64,000 bases of DNA, from positions 930,001 through 994,000 of the forward strand of contig NZ_CP066339.1 in assembly GCF_016406125.1 (NCBI RefSeq), given 5' to 3'. Shown here one piece after another: positions 26,915 through 35,214 of this stretch. A program made the translations under genes and the position numbers. The first letter of the stretch is position 1, and every line of letters begins with the position of its first letter. The notes beneath the pieces are model-generated. The model saw only the letters and a list, made by a program, of their open reading frames with translations. It had not been told where the DNA came from and made no database searches. This DNA comes from Alicyclobacillus sp. SO9. GTDB lineage: Bacteria > Bacillota > Bacilli > Alicyclobacillales > Alicyclobacillaceae.

Positions 26915-27769
26915 ATGATTGGACTGGGTGTGAGTATCGTTGTGATGTGCTTTGGGTTGGGGGTGCTGTATTACACTTTCCCGGATGTGGGCATTGCCTG
27001 GTACAAGCTTCAAGGAGGACGCAGCAAGGCAGCGCAACAAAACAGAAAGCGCGTCTACAAGGGGTTGGTTCGCATGATAGAGGCCGGGATCCCTCATCCC
27101 CTGTTGCATCGGTTGAATCATATGGTTCGGATGGCCGGGAGGCCCTATGGGTTGGAGGCCCCCGACTGGGTGCTGGTGGAGCTGGGGGTCATCCTGGTGA
27201 CCTGGCCGCCCCTGATGTTGCGCGGGAGTCGCTTCAGTGGACTGTTGCTCTCCATCGCCTTCATGGCATTGCCCTGGTTGCTGCTGCGTTCTAAAGCGAA
27301 GCAACGGAGGCTGGATGCACAGACGCAAATTCGGGCTATGAAGCGCATGTTTCGAATGAAGTTGCTCGATGGCGCCCACATTCCCGACGCCCTGCAATCC
27401 GTGGGCGATGCAGCCATTGGCGAATTTGGGGACACGTTTCGCAAACATCTGACCCGGTTGGACCAGAGCATGAAAATTGCCATGCAGGGACTGAGAGATG
27501 AATACGGCATTCCGGAATTGGATGTGTTTGCCCTGGCGTTGGAGTTGGGAGAAGAGAAAACGTCTCAAGAACTGTTGAAAGAGTTGAACCGACAGATTGA
27601 CGACGAGTACAAACACATCCAAAACTACCTGGAGGCCAGAATGAGTCGCCTGAAGATGGCGCAAGGGGGGGCCATCTTTCTCTTGGTCCTTGTCGTAGTC
27701 GGCGTCATGATGACCTTTGCCGTCGCTGGCACACTGCACATGATTGGAAAGGGAGGATTACTCGGATGA
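26915..27769 (+). CDS. tadC: TadC-like inner-membrane platform protein
   Basis: The start is ATG 26915, 8 bases after AAGGAGG, which lies at the very end of the IS110 copy. The 284-residue product has an N-terminal helix (GLGVSIVVMCFGLGVLYY), a helical pair at about 85-130, a cytoplasmic T2SSF-like helical region (MKRMFRMKLLDGAHIPDAL) and a C-terminal helix (GGAIFLLVLVVVGVMMTFAV). TadB and TadC normally pair as the membrane platform for the TadA motor. The gene is complete in spite of the insertion in front of it. Confidence 0.82.
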   Translation: MIGLGVSIVVMCFGLGVLYYTFPDVGIAWYKLQGGRSKAAQQNRKRVYKGLVRMIEAGIPHPLLHRLNHMVRMAGRPYGLEAPDWVLVELGVILVTWPPLMLRGSRFSGLLLSIAFMALPWLLLRSKAKQRRLDAQTQIRAMKRMFRMKLLDGAHIPDALQSVGDAAIGEFGDTFRKHLTRLDQSMKIAMQGLRDEYGIPELDVFALALELGEEKTSQELLKELNRQIDDEYKHIQNYLEARMSRLKMAQGGAIFLLVLVVVGVMMTFAVAGTLHMIGKGGLLG

Positions 27770-27966
27770 GAAACAGGATTCGTAAGTGGGTGCTGAAATC
27801 TGTCAATGACGAAGTGTATTCGGGGGAAGCTGTCGACACGGTGTGGTTTATCGTCGGCGGCATTCTGGTGGTGGCCCTGGCCTATGTGGTGTGGCCTATC
27901 ATTCAGAACTATGCATCCCAGTTTTTGACGCTGCTGTGGACGAAAATTACAGGATTACTTTCATAA
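27766..27966 (+). CDS. Small single-pass membrane protein, possible pilin-like subunit
   Basis: The 66-residue product overlaps the tadC stop by ATGA. It has a basic N-terminus (MRNRIRKWVLK), an acidic segment (NDEVYSGEAVDT) and one long hydrophobic helix (VWFIVGGILVVALAYVVWPII). Size, position after tadC and single helix suggest a major or minor pilin. I do not see the classical Flp prepilin cleavage Gly-Glu context, so this is a guess. Confidence 0.6.
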   Translation: MRNRIRKWVLKSVNDEVYSGEAVDTVWFIVGGILVVALAYVVWPIIQNYASQFLTLLWTKITGLLS

Positions 27967-27978
27967 GGGGGCGTGAAC

Positions 27979-29052
27979 ATGGCCGTACTGGGTATTGATT
28001 TGGGATACGGGTTTACCAAAGGGGTCGTCACAGGTTCACAGGAACAGTTTCTCTGTCAATCCCTGATTGGATCGAGTCTGGATCGCGTGCTCTCTGGCGG
28101 TCTGTTTGGTATTAATCATCCAGATGACATCCAGGTGGATATTGAGCGTGGCGGTACATCCGATTCTTACTTCATCGGAGAGTTGGCTAGAAGAGAATCG
28201 ACGGATGTCACCTATACCATGGACGAAAACAAAATTGACCATCCTCTGACACAGGTATTGCTGTGCGCAGCCAGTGCCGTGCTCTGGCCAGGAAAGGACG
28301 CAGGGCCAGTGCATCTGGTCACGGGCCTGCCCATGAGTCATTACAAGACACAAAAGGCGAAGCTGGAGGAGAACCTGAGGAAGTTGGATGCCAAGGTGCG
28401 GATTCCGGGCAAAAATACGGGCTGGGTCCCGGTGAAGTTCGACCGAGTCACCGTCTTCATGCAGGGGTATGGGGCCGCGTACGCAGCAGTCCTGGATGAG
28501 AACGGGAAGCCGAGAGATAAAGAGGTCCTGCAAAGTGGCGGACTGGTGGTCGTGATTGAGTCTGGCCACAAGACCACAGATGTCGTGACCTTTGAAACCA
28601 AGCCAAAGTTTCGCCCGGTCGATCACTTGTCCTTCAGCCTGAACCTCGGCGGGGACAACTTGGCCCAGACCATGCTGCGTGTGTTTCAGGAGAAAGCCGG
28701 TGCCCAGTGCCCAGCGTCGGTGCAGGACCAATGGACGTATGAGGGGCAGCTTTGGTACGACGGGACAGAAGTGAATGCCACACGGGAATTGGACCAGGCG
28801 CGGGAACGGCTGGGGCAAACCATCATGGACCGGATTCGTGCCCGGTTTGGGGACAACGCAGGTCGGGTCAGTACCGTGTTCCTGGCAGGGCGCAACGCGC
28901 CTTTGGTCGAGCAGCCCTGCAAAAGTACGTGGAACAATGTGAGGGTGGTCAACAATCCCCAATTCGCCAATGCAGAAGGGTATCGGATTGTGGGAGAAAT
29001 GCTGGAACGAAAAGCAGCTGCCAGGTCTCAGGACAAAATTCGGATGGCATGA
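27979..29052 (+). CDS. Actin-like ATPase of the ParM/StbA type
   Basis: I choose ATG 27979 (spacing 7 from AAGGGGG) over GTG 27973. The 357-residue product has the actin-fold signatures: phosphate-1 loop VLGIDLGYGFTKGVV, phosphate-2 loop VVVIESGHKTTDVVTF, and NLGGDNLAQTM with a later adenosine-type FLAGRNAPL. ParM-like proteins form filaments that push plasmid copies apart. Placed inside a Tad operon it could serve partition of the element or position the secretion apparatus. Only context suggests the latter. Confidence 0.85.
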   Translation: MAVLGIDLGYGFTKGVVTGSQEQFLCQSLIGSSLDRVLSGGLFGINHPDDIQVDIERGGTSDSYFIGELARRESTDVTYTMDENKIDHPLTQVLLCAASAVLWPGKDAGPVHLVTGLPMSHYKTQKAKLEENLRKLDAKVRIPGKNTGWVPVKFDRVTVFMQGYGAAYAAVLDENGKPRDKEVLQSGGLVVVIESGHKTTDVVTFETKPKFRPVDHLSFSLNLGGDNLAQTMLRVFQEKAGAQCPASVQDQWTYEGQLWYDGTEVNATRELDQARERLGQTIMDRIRARFGDNAGRVSTVFLAGRNAPLVEQPCKSTWNNVRVVNNPQFANAEGYRIVGEMLERKAAARSQDKIRMA

Positions 29053-29066
29053 GAAAGGAGAGACCG

Positions 29067-29726
29067 ATGGAACTCATTCCAGTATTTCAAGGTATTGTGG
29101 AAGTCGCCTCGGCCCAGGTCATCGGGTATGAAGCGATGATACGGGGACGGATAGGCCGCACGCGGATTGGTCCTGGAGACTTGTTTGCAGAGGCTCGAAG
29201 AACAGACAGCGTGGTGCAATTGGACAACCAGGCGCGTGCAGCCAGTCTGGGTTCATATGTTCACAGGGAGTTACTCTTTCTCAACGTAGAAGTGCCGACC
29301 CTGGATGCGAAAGCATTGACCTTCCCACCGGGTGTGGATTTATCCCGTGTGGTACTGGAGGTGACAGAAGCCGTTCAGTTTCAGCATCCCATCGAAGAGG
29401 TGGCCACGTATTTGGAACCGTTTCGCAGGGAAGGAATGCAGGTCGCCATTGATGACTATGGTCGCGCTTGGTCCAACCTGCCCCGGATTGAGGCACTGCA
29501 CCCGGAGTACCTGAAGCTCGACCGGCGTAATTGTGCTAATGTGGTGCACAATTCCAGCGTGGTGGCGGGGATGGTGAGCTTTTGTGAGCGTGCGGGCATA
29601 CATCTCATTGCAGAAGGCATCGAGACTGCGGAACAGGCACAGGTTATCTCAGATTTGGGGGTACGGCTGGCACAAGGGTATTACTACGATGTGCCTCATG
29701 CATTGCGAAAGGCTGCGGTGACATGA
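29067..29726 (+). CDS. Stand-alone EAL-domain c-di-GMP phosphodiesterase
   Basis: The start is ATG 29067 after GAAAGGAGAGACC; a longer frame to 28752 overlaps the actin-like gene and is not credible. The 219-residue protein is an EAL domain alone. Catalytic positions are kept: Glu22 in GYEAMIRGR, Asn in LFLNVE, Glu in LEVTEAV, DD in AIDDYGRAW, Lys in YLKLDRR and Glu in AEGIET. It should hydrolyse c-di-GMP or bind it. Being co-transcribed with pilus and transfer genes, it may link the machine to c-di-GMP levels, which the locus at 12272-16285 also controls. Confidence 0.85.
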   Translation: MELIPVFQGIVEVASAQVIGYEAMIRGRIGRTRIGPGDLFAEARRTDSVVQLDNQARAASLGSYVHRELLFLNVEVPTLDAKALTFPPGVDLSRVVLEVTEAVQFQHPIEEVATYLEPFRREGMQVAIDDYGRAWSNLPRIEALHPEYLKLDRRNCANVVHNSSVVAGMVSFCERAGIHLIAEGIETAEQAQVISDLGVRLAQGYYYDVPHALRKAAVT

Positions 29727-30808
29727 ACCTGCGCCTGAATCTATCCAGCCTTCGAGACGCGTTGCATCAAGTGAAAAACTCTCCAGCTGTCAGGATGGCG
29801 GTGAAGCAGTACCCGCTGGGTCGGGTACTGCTTTTTGCAGTGGAGCACCCGCAAATCACGATCGCACTGGTAGTCGTCGCGCTCTACGTCACCATAGTGG
29901 TGCCAGCGACAATATTTCTCGTGACGCTGAGTCTCGAAGACGTGAATGTGCAGCAGACCGTCAGTGCGACGGGGCTGCCCACGTCCGTCAAACCGGGGGT
30001 CATCCCCACCCACGTCTTACCTGCTCTGGAGCATGCGGCAGAAAAGTACCGTGTGCCCTTGCAGTTCCTGGCTGCCGAAGCAAAGGTGGAGTCCGGGTTC
30101 AATCCCAAAGCGGTGAATCACGGTTCCGGCACCCACGCCAGCGGCATGATGCAATTTGAACCGGGTACCTGGAACGGGTTTGGCGATCCCCTCACGGCAT
30201 TGGATGAGTTTGATACGAATCCGGCACGCATTGCTCACTACGGGGGTTACGGGGTGGATGCGGACGGGAACGGGACAGCCAGTGTCTATGCCCCTGCCGA
30301 TGCAGCCATGGCGGCAGCGCACTATTTGCGCCATCTCTACCAAGGGTACGGCCACAACTGGAAACTGGCCAGCTACTGGTATGGAGCAGAGACACAGGCG
30401 TATGTGCGTGCCGTGATGCGAGATATGGCCGGGTTTGTACCGCCTGCTGAGAAAATGGGACCTACGGCGGATTGGTTTATTGGCGGCAAAAAAGGCACTT
30501 CTGTTGTCAGCCAGCAACCTACGCGCCTGACGCTCTCTACCACGGCCTGGGCACCCATTTATGCGCCTACCGCTGGCACGCTCACCGTTACGTACAAGCC
30601 TTCCGGAGATACCGTCCAGTGGCAAAACGGGGTTGGGCTCGTTTCCTTGACTTTTTCCGGTGGCCTTGTGGCCTGGGCCACGACGGGGACAGTGAGCGCT
30701 GGACAGTTGATTGGATTTACGACCACGAAGCATCTCATCATCACCGGCAATGTGAATCCGCTATCTGTCGTGGGCGGGAGCTTGCCTACATGGGTGAGGA
30801 TTTCATGA
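29723..30808 (+). CDS. Membrane-anchored lytic transglycosylase
   Basis: ATGA overlap with the EAL gene. The 361-residue product has a cytoplasmic N-terminus of about 45 residues, one membrane helix (ITIALVVVALYVTIVVPATIFLVTL) and an SLT domain at about 90-235. The catalytic Glu (about 123) sits in AEAKVESGFNP, followed by ASGMMQFEPGTWNGFG and later AHYLRHLYQGYGHNW. The C-terminal 120 residues are beta-rich (TLTVTYKPSGDTVQW), possibly wall-binding. Such enzymes open peptidoglycan for secretion systems, conjugation machines and pili, which fits this operon. Confidence 0.88.
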   Translation: MNLRLNLSSLRDALHQVKNSPAVRMAVKQYPLGRVLLFAVEHPQITIALVVVALYVTIVVPATIFLVTLSLEDVNVQQTVSATGLPTSVKPGVIPTHVLPALEHAAEKYRVPLQFLAAEAKVESGFNPKAVNHGSGTHASGMMQFEPGTWNGFGDPLTALDEFDTNPARIAHYGGYGVDADGNGTASVYAPADAAMAAAHYLRHLYQGYGHNWKLASYWYGAETQAYVRAVMRDMAGFVPPAEKMGPTADWFIGGKKGTSVVSQQPTRLTLSTTAWAPIYAPTAGTLTVTYKPSGDTVQWQNGVGLVSLTFSGGLVAWATTGTVSAGQLIGFTTTKHLIITGNVNPLSVVGGSLPTWVRIS

Positions 30809-30841
30809 CAGAGGGTTTATTCCTACCAGGGAGGGAAAACG

Positions 30842-33373
30842 ATGAATTGGTTGTGGATGTTATTGATTCCGGCTTTCGCAGCGGTGGTTTATATAGAACG
30901 GCGGTATACACGAAAGATTCATACTGCCATTAGTGAGAGCTGGCAGTACCTTCGAGTGTTGCCGAAGGCAGACCATCAGCTGAAGGTAGCAGAGACCGTG
31001 CAATTTTTGCATCAATTGTGGCAGTTTCGCCGCCCGGATGTGGTCGCTTTGCGCAAGGGACAGAGTATGTTCCGAAGCCTCTTTCACAAGACTTCAACGG
31101 GAGAGGTCGCGTGGTATCTAGCGGTGCCAACCGACCGGGTGCAGGGGTTCTACGCGGCTTTTCATGCTGCCTTTCCTAGCCTGGAGGCGTTGGAAGTGAA
31201 TCCGGAAGAGTTGGAATTCTTACAGCGGGTGCATACGGGCAGCATGTTACAACTGGCGAAACGCGGGGAAACTGCAGGCTTGCCCCTCTCCACGCTGAGA
31301 AGCGGGGACCCGCTGCCAGCAATCCTTTATGGGATGGGGGCCGGTCAAGAGCAGGCCACAGAGGAAACCGTCCTAGATATTGTGCTATCACCCGCCTCGG
31401 ACCGGGCGTTGAGAGGCGCCGTTCGAAAAGCGGAGCAGGCATTGAATCCACGTTTGTCGAGGACGGAGGCACCTTCAGCTGCGGGTCTGGTGGATGCAGG
31501 AATGAAGTTCGGTCAGGAGGTGTTGAATGAACTTTCTGACGGGAAGCTTCGTCAACGAGGGCTTCTCCAACAAAACAGAGGAGCACAGGGGCCCAAATGG
31601 AATGAGTTAGAGGCATCGGTACAGAATCAGGTGCAGTCGGTTCACAAGCGGTACACGGGGACGGAACATGCCTTTCATACATGGATCCGTCTTGGCGTAT
31701 GTGCGGACCCGGACGACGGGAGGGACCAGCACTTGAAATCTATCGGCAAGGCACGCATTCAGGCTATGCTCGGTGGCTTTGTTGGCTGGAGCGGCCATCA
31801 GTCTGTCATAGAGAACTGGAGATTTCGCGGTAAGCGGGCCGTGGAAAGCATCCGGCAAGGTCCTCCTCCGAGAGGTCAGGAGATGTTGGTGACGACGGAA
31901 GAAGCCGCGTGTTTATGGCATTTGCCAGATTCTAAATCTAGCGTGTTTCAGTTCATTCCAGCCGTTCGGCAGCATGCCAAGACGCTCAAAGAGGGTGAAC
32001 TCACGGAAGGCGTCAGCTTGGGGGCGCTGCGTCATCCCACACAAAGTGGCCGTCCTGTGAAACTCCCCTTTGAACAACTGACAAAGCACTTTGTCCTCAG
32101 TGGACAAACAGGGAGTGGAAAGTCTTCGGAACTGGTGGAGATTCTGGATTCCCAGATCCAACAGTGGCTCCAACAACCGACCTTCCCTGGATTCAGCTTC
32201 ATTGACCCGCACCAGGAAACCATTATCATCCTGATGACCAGGCTCTTAAACTATGGCTTGACGGAAGAACAGTGGTCCAAGGTGCATTACATCAGTCTGG
32301 CATCGCCAGCCTACCCCATTGGGCTGAATTTGTTGGCGCGACGTCCAGGAGAGGATCCAGATGACGTGGCGGACGACGCCATGGCGCTCATTAAGTACGC
32401 TTATGGTGGAAACACACCCCAGTTGGACCGGATTCTGCGAAACGGGTTGAGAACCTTACTGGAGGATGACAGTAAGGCGCATAGTGTTGCCGGGCTAACG
32501 CCCCTGTTTCAGGACGAGAGGTGGCGGTCTCGGGTGCTTCGTCATGTCAAAGACCCGGTAGTCCGCATGTTCTGGAAGAATGAGTTTGAGGGGGCTACCT
32601 CCTCCATTGGTCCGTTGATGAATCGACTGAGTCCATTCATTTCGAACAAGACCATGCGCCGAATGTTTGGACAACCATCGTTTATGCCGGAGATACGAAA
32701 GTATATGGATGAGGGACACATTTTCTTCTGGGACGTCCTCGGTGTGAATCCGGAACGCATGCGCCTTGGAGTAGGGTTGCTCATCAATCAATACTATAAG
32801 GTGGGAAAAAGCAGACCCCTACATTCTATGCCCCATTTGCTTGTGGCAGATGAAGCCCACCTGGTGCAGGTGCCGGTGCTGGAGAAGATTCAAGCTGAAA
32901 CCAGAAAATATGGATTAAGTTTAGGGCTGAGTACGCAATTCATTGAGCAGTTCGAGGACTGGCTGCAGAAATCCATTATGGACATCGTCGGGAACATCTT
33001 CTCCTGCAGTCTTGGGACCAATGCGGCGTCTGTGGTCAGTAGTATGACCAACGGTCACTTTGACAAGTCGTATCTGCAGAATCTGCCGGAACGCACTGTG
33101 GGGGTCTACACGAAGGTGGACCGAAAGGTGAGAAGCCTGGAAGTGGAAGCGGCTCCGCCCTACATGTATTTGTCCAATTGGCAGCAGGTGGACTTCAGGG
33201 ACAAAGATCAGGTTCAGGAGGCAACCACCTGGGCTTTAGACAAGGCGCGTGAGTTGCAGAAACGGGACGCGCAATCTGCGGAAGAGGTGGATAAGGAGCT
33301 GGACTCCTATCTATCTACGGAGACTGCCTTGAGACTGTCAGAAGAGATACCTGATGATGTCTTTCATGTGTAA
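30842..33373 (+). CDS. VirD4/TraG-like coupling ATPase (type IV secretion DNA-binding family)
   Basis: The start is ATG 30842 after GGAGGGAAAACG. The 843-residue product has one N-terminal membrane helix (WLWMLLIPAFAAVVYI), a long N-terminal region, then a motor with Walker A SGQTGSGKSSE (about 421-431), FSFIDPHQE, Walker B LLVADEAHLV (about 665-674) and a late LSTQFIEQF sensor motif. This pattern belongs to the HerA/VirD4/TrwB class that pumps DNA or couples DNA to a secretion channel. No VirB4/VirB6/VirB8 genes are seen nearby, so the only visible envelope machine it could work with is the Tad apparatus. Confidence 0.85.
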   Translation: MNWLWMLLIPAFAAVVYIERRYTRKIHTAISESWQYLRVLPKADHQLKVAETVQFLHQLWQFRRPDVVALRKGQSMFRSLFHKTSTGEVAWYLAVPTDRVQGFYAAFHAAFPSLEALEVNPEELEFLQRVHTGSMLQLAKRGETAGLPLSTLRSGDPLPAILYGMGAGQEQATEETVLDIVLSPASDRALRGAVRKAEQALNPRLSRTEAPSAAGLVDAGMKFGQEVLNELSDGKLRQRGLLQQNRGAQGPKWNELEASVQNQVQSVHKRYTGTEHAFHTWIRLGVCADPDDGRDQHLKSIGKARIQAMLGGFVGWSGHQSVIENWRFRGKRAVESIRQGPPPRGQEMLVTTEEAACLWHLPDSKSSVFQFIPAVRQHAKTLKEGELTEGVSLGALRHPTQSGRPVKLPFEQLTKHFVLSGQTGSGKSSELVEILDSQIQQWLQQPTFPGFSFIDPHQETIIILMTRLLNYGLTEEQWSKVHYISLASPAYPIGLNLLARRPGEDPDDVADDAMALIKYAYGGNTPQLDRILRNGLRTLLEDDSKAHSVAGLTPLFQDERWRSRVLRHVKDPVVRMFWKNEFEGATSSIGPLMNRLSPFISNKTMRRMFGQPSFMPEIRKYMDEGHIFFWDVLGVNPERMRLGVGLLINQYYKVGKSRPLHSMPHLLVADEAHLVQVPVLEKIQAETRKYGLSLGLSTQFIEQFEDWLQKSIMDIVGNIFSCSLGTNAASVVSSMTNGHFDKSYLQNLPERTVGVYTKVDRKVRSLEVEAAPPYMYLSNWQQVDFRDKDQVQEATTWALDKARELQKRDAQSAEEVDKELDSYLSTETALRLSEEIPDDVFHV

Positions 33374-33400
33374 ACGTCATGCAGGAACGAATAGGTAGGG

Positions 33401-33425
33401 GCAGTTCACATCTGCTCCTATTTGC
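33401..33425 (+). terminator. Hairpin after the coupling ATPase gene
   Basis: GGGGCAG and CTGCTCC form a 7-bp stem (one G-T pair) with a 6-base loop, extended by AATAGG/CCTATT on both sides, but followed by only three T. It lies between the coupling ATPase and the replication-relaxation gene and could be a partial terminator. Confidence 0.45.
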
Positions 33426-33445
33426 GATATCGGGAGGGGATTGAA

Positions 33446-34240
33446 ATGATATTGCATTGGCCCTCCACTCATTTTAAGCCGGAGGAACAATTGCTGGGGA
33501 TACTCTTCGACGGGGGAATTATGACTCGGGAGCAAATCGCAGGGGTAAGTGATTTTTCCTTGCGAAAGGTTAGGTATTGTCGTGATAGAGCCAGAAGATT
33601 GTCAGGAGAAAGACCAACTCAGAGGTTTATTGTGGCGGGTGGAAGAAAAAACGGGGTCGCTTATGCATTGACGCGATCTGGCATGCGTTACGTTTATGAG
33701 ATGTTAGGATACGAAAACCAACGTATTCAAGTTGTTCCAGAAGGGCAAGTTGTTCACTACTTAGGGATTAACAACATTCTTTTGAGAGCGGTAGAGGTTT
33801 TTGGTAGGGAAGATATTGAGTGGCTTTCTACGCGAGAATTAGCCGAGGAACTAGAGTTACGGAGACGGTTACAAGGTAAAAAAGACATTTACCGAGGTCG
33901 CGCTATTCGTCCAGATGCATCTATACGAATTGGAACCCAAGATCCTGTTTGGGTGGAATACGATAATAACACGGAGTCCACCGCAAAACTAGAGAGAAAG
34001 TTCACGGCCTATTGGCACTTAAGACAGGAACTAGGTACGAACATGCGCACCGTTTTATGGGTAACGGCTACAGAACGCCGTAGGAACTACCTAGAACGTG
34101 TGTACCAAGCCATAGCGAAAATTCATGGCTGGGACAACAGCATGCAGCATCAATTTTTCATAGAGGGTGATGATACACAGTGGCTGAAAACAATTCAATC
34201 GGAGTTTGTAAACAAGAAAAATCAGCGTGGCAACAATTAG
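33446..34240 (+). CDS. Replication-relaxation family protein
   Basis: The start is ATG 33446 with GGGAGGGGAT upstream; the product is 264 residues. An N-terminal winged-helix-like part (LGILFDGGIMTREQIAGVSDFSLRKV region) is followed by YALTRSGMRYV and a nuclease-like core with RPDASIRIG and VWVEYDNNTESTAKLERKFTAYW. These are the marks of the replication-relaxation (PF13814-type) proteins of plasmids and integrative elements. Their role is probably DNA nicking or replication initiation, but it is poorly established. Next to a coupling ATPase it could take a relaxase-like role; that is inference. Confidence 0.75.
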   Translation: MILHWPSTHFKPEEQLLGILFDGGIMTREQIAGVSDFSLRKVRYCRDRARRLSGERPTQRFIVAGGRKNGVAYALTRSGMRYVYEMLGYENQRIQVVPEGQVVHYLGINNILLRAVEVFGREDIEWLSTRELAEELELRRRLQGKKDIYRGRAIRPDASIRIGTQDPVWVEYDNNTESTAKLERKFTAYWHLRQELGTNMRTVLWVTATERRRNYLERVYQAIAKIHGWDNSMQHQFFIEGDDTQWLKTIQSEFVNKKNQRGNN

Positions 34241-34499
34241 TTGAGCCTGTTATCAGGGGTTTTGTAAACAACTGTGTTTAGGAATTATACCCCTTGTTTA
34301 CACAGTGATAAGAAAATACCTAAAATAGTCCGCTGTGATAAGGCTTTCGTCTGTTTACAAAGATTGTTTACATTAGAAGTGATTTCACCCTGATTTTTCA
34401 AAGGCAGACACGCGTATTCGCCTGTAGACAACGTTCGTTTACAAATACACTCTTAACCGTCCAGTCATGGGCTCCACGCAAGGAATTTTTCTGTCTACA
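34204..34499. repeat. Cluster of GTTTACA repeats, possible iterons, centromere or operator
   Basis: About eight copies of TTGTTTACA or its complement occur in 300 bases: TTTGTAAACA (34204, 34261), TTGTTTACA (34294), CTGTTTACAA (34351), TTGTTTACA (34364), CTGTAGACAA (34422), CGTTTACAAA (34437) and CTGTCTACAA (34491). CTGTGATAAG-type repeats lie between (about 34304 and 34333). The cluster ends directly before the small gene at 34522. Such arrays are typical of plasmid replication or partition sites bound by a small repressor. Confidence 0.6.
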
Positions 34500-34521
34500 A
34501 ATTACCCAGGAGGGGTTTCAA

Positions 34522-34851
34522 ATGGAGATTCCAGAAGAAAAAGTCTACTCAGTGCGTTTGAAGAAGAATGTTCATCGGGCGATTATGGAACACCTCGAAA
34601 ATGGGATTCCTCAACACATTCTTGTGGAAGCACTGGTCCGCTACTTCAATGATGTCGAGTCGCAGCATTCAGCAACACTCAGCCAAGTTTTAGCCAAACT
34701 GGACGTTCTGCACTCAATGCTAGAATCTCGTTTATCCAACCCAGACGTATCTCGATCCGAAATTCAGGATGAATTCACCCCTGTCCGTTCAGACGTCGAT
34801 CCTTTGACCGAAGACGTGACTGACTCCGTTATGAATCTGTTAGGTCTTTGA
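34522..34851 (+). CDS. Small helical protein, possible DNA-binding partition/replication regulator
   Basis: The start is ATG 34522 after CAGGAGGGG. The 109-residue product begins with a short strand-helix-helix stretch (KVYSVRLKKNVHRAIMEHL, IPQHILVEALVRYF) that resembles a ribbon-helix-helix unit. A helical middle (SQVLAKLDVLHSMLE) and an acidic tail follow. Ribbon-helix-helix proteins often bind repeat arrays directly upstream of their own gene, and here a GTTTACA array is upstream. The family call is uncertain. Confidence 0.55.
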   Translation: MEIPEEKVYSVRLKKNVHRAIMEHLENGIPQHILVEALVRYFNDVESQHSATLSQVLAKLDVLHSMLESRLSNPDVSRSEIQDEFTPVRSDVDPLTEDVTDSVMNLLGL

Positions 34852-34873
34852 CGGAGATTGCTTTCTATCTATA

Positions 34874-34917
34874 TGCGTTATTAAGTGCCTTATTGTGTGC
34901 GTTATTATGTGCCTTAT
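34874..34917. repeat. Two tandem 24-bp-period repeats
   Basis: TGCGTTATTAAGTGCCTTAT (34874-34893) is repeated with one change as TGCGTTATTATGTGCCTTAT (34898-34917). They lie just after the small DNA-binding-like gene and could be part of a replication or transfer origin. No protein is encoded here. Confidence 0.5.
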
Positions 34918-34919
34918 GA

Positions 34920-35214
34920 GTGCTCTGCCTCCCTAGGAAATCCCGCGCTCCGCTTAGGATTACGTAACAGACTTGATAGCTTCCGCTACCCTATTTTTCG
35001 GCACTCGCTCCGCTGCTTCCTCGTCTGTCTCCACTGCCGCTCTGGTTCACAGACCGCCTGTCATCTCCTCAGCCTATTTGTCTCGTTCCTCAAAACGGGG
35101 ACGCCTGTGGCGTCCGCTACAGCTATGCATCCAATTTGCTGCGCTACCACACCAGGGTACAACCTGTTAGAGGTGCGTCACGTCGAATTCATGGCACCGT
35201 GAGCAATCTCCCCC
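34920..35214. other. Gene-free interval
   Basis: No gene is supported; open frames here have Cys/His/Arg-rich composition typical of non-coding DNA read by chance. It contains the short inverted GGGGACGCC/GGCGTCC pair near 35095-35115. It ends at the break point of the truncated IS110-type transposase. Confidence 0.3.

Noticed and set aside
28752..29066. Long N-terminal extension of the EAL protein
   Set aside because: It overlaps the actin-like gene in another frame, and ATG 29067 has a proper ribosome site and starts the EAL fold.
34885..35202. A 105-residue plus-strand protein
   Set aside because: Cys/His/Leu-rich composition, no ribosome site, no family; looks like non-coding DNA.
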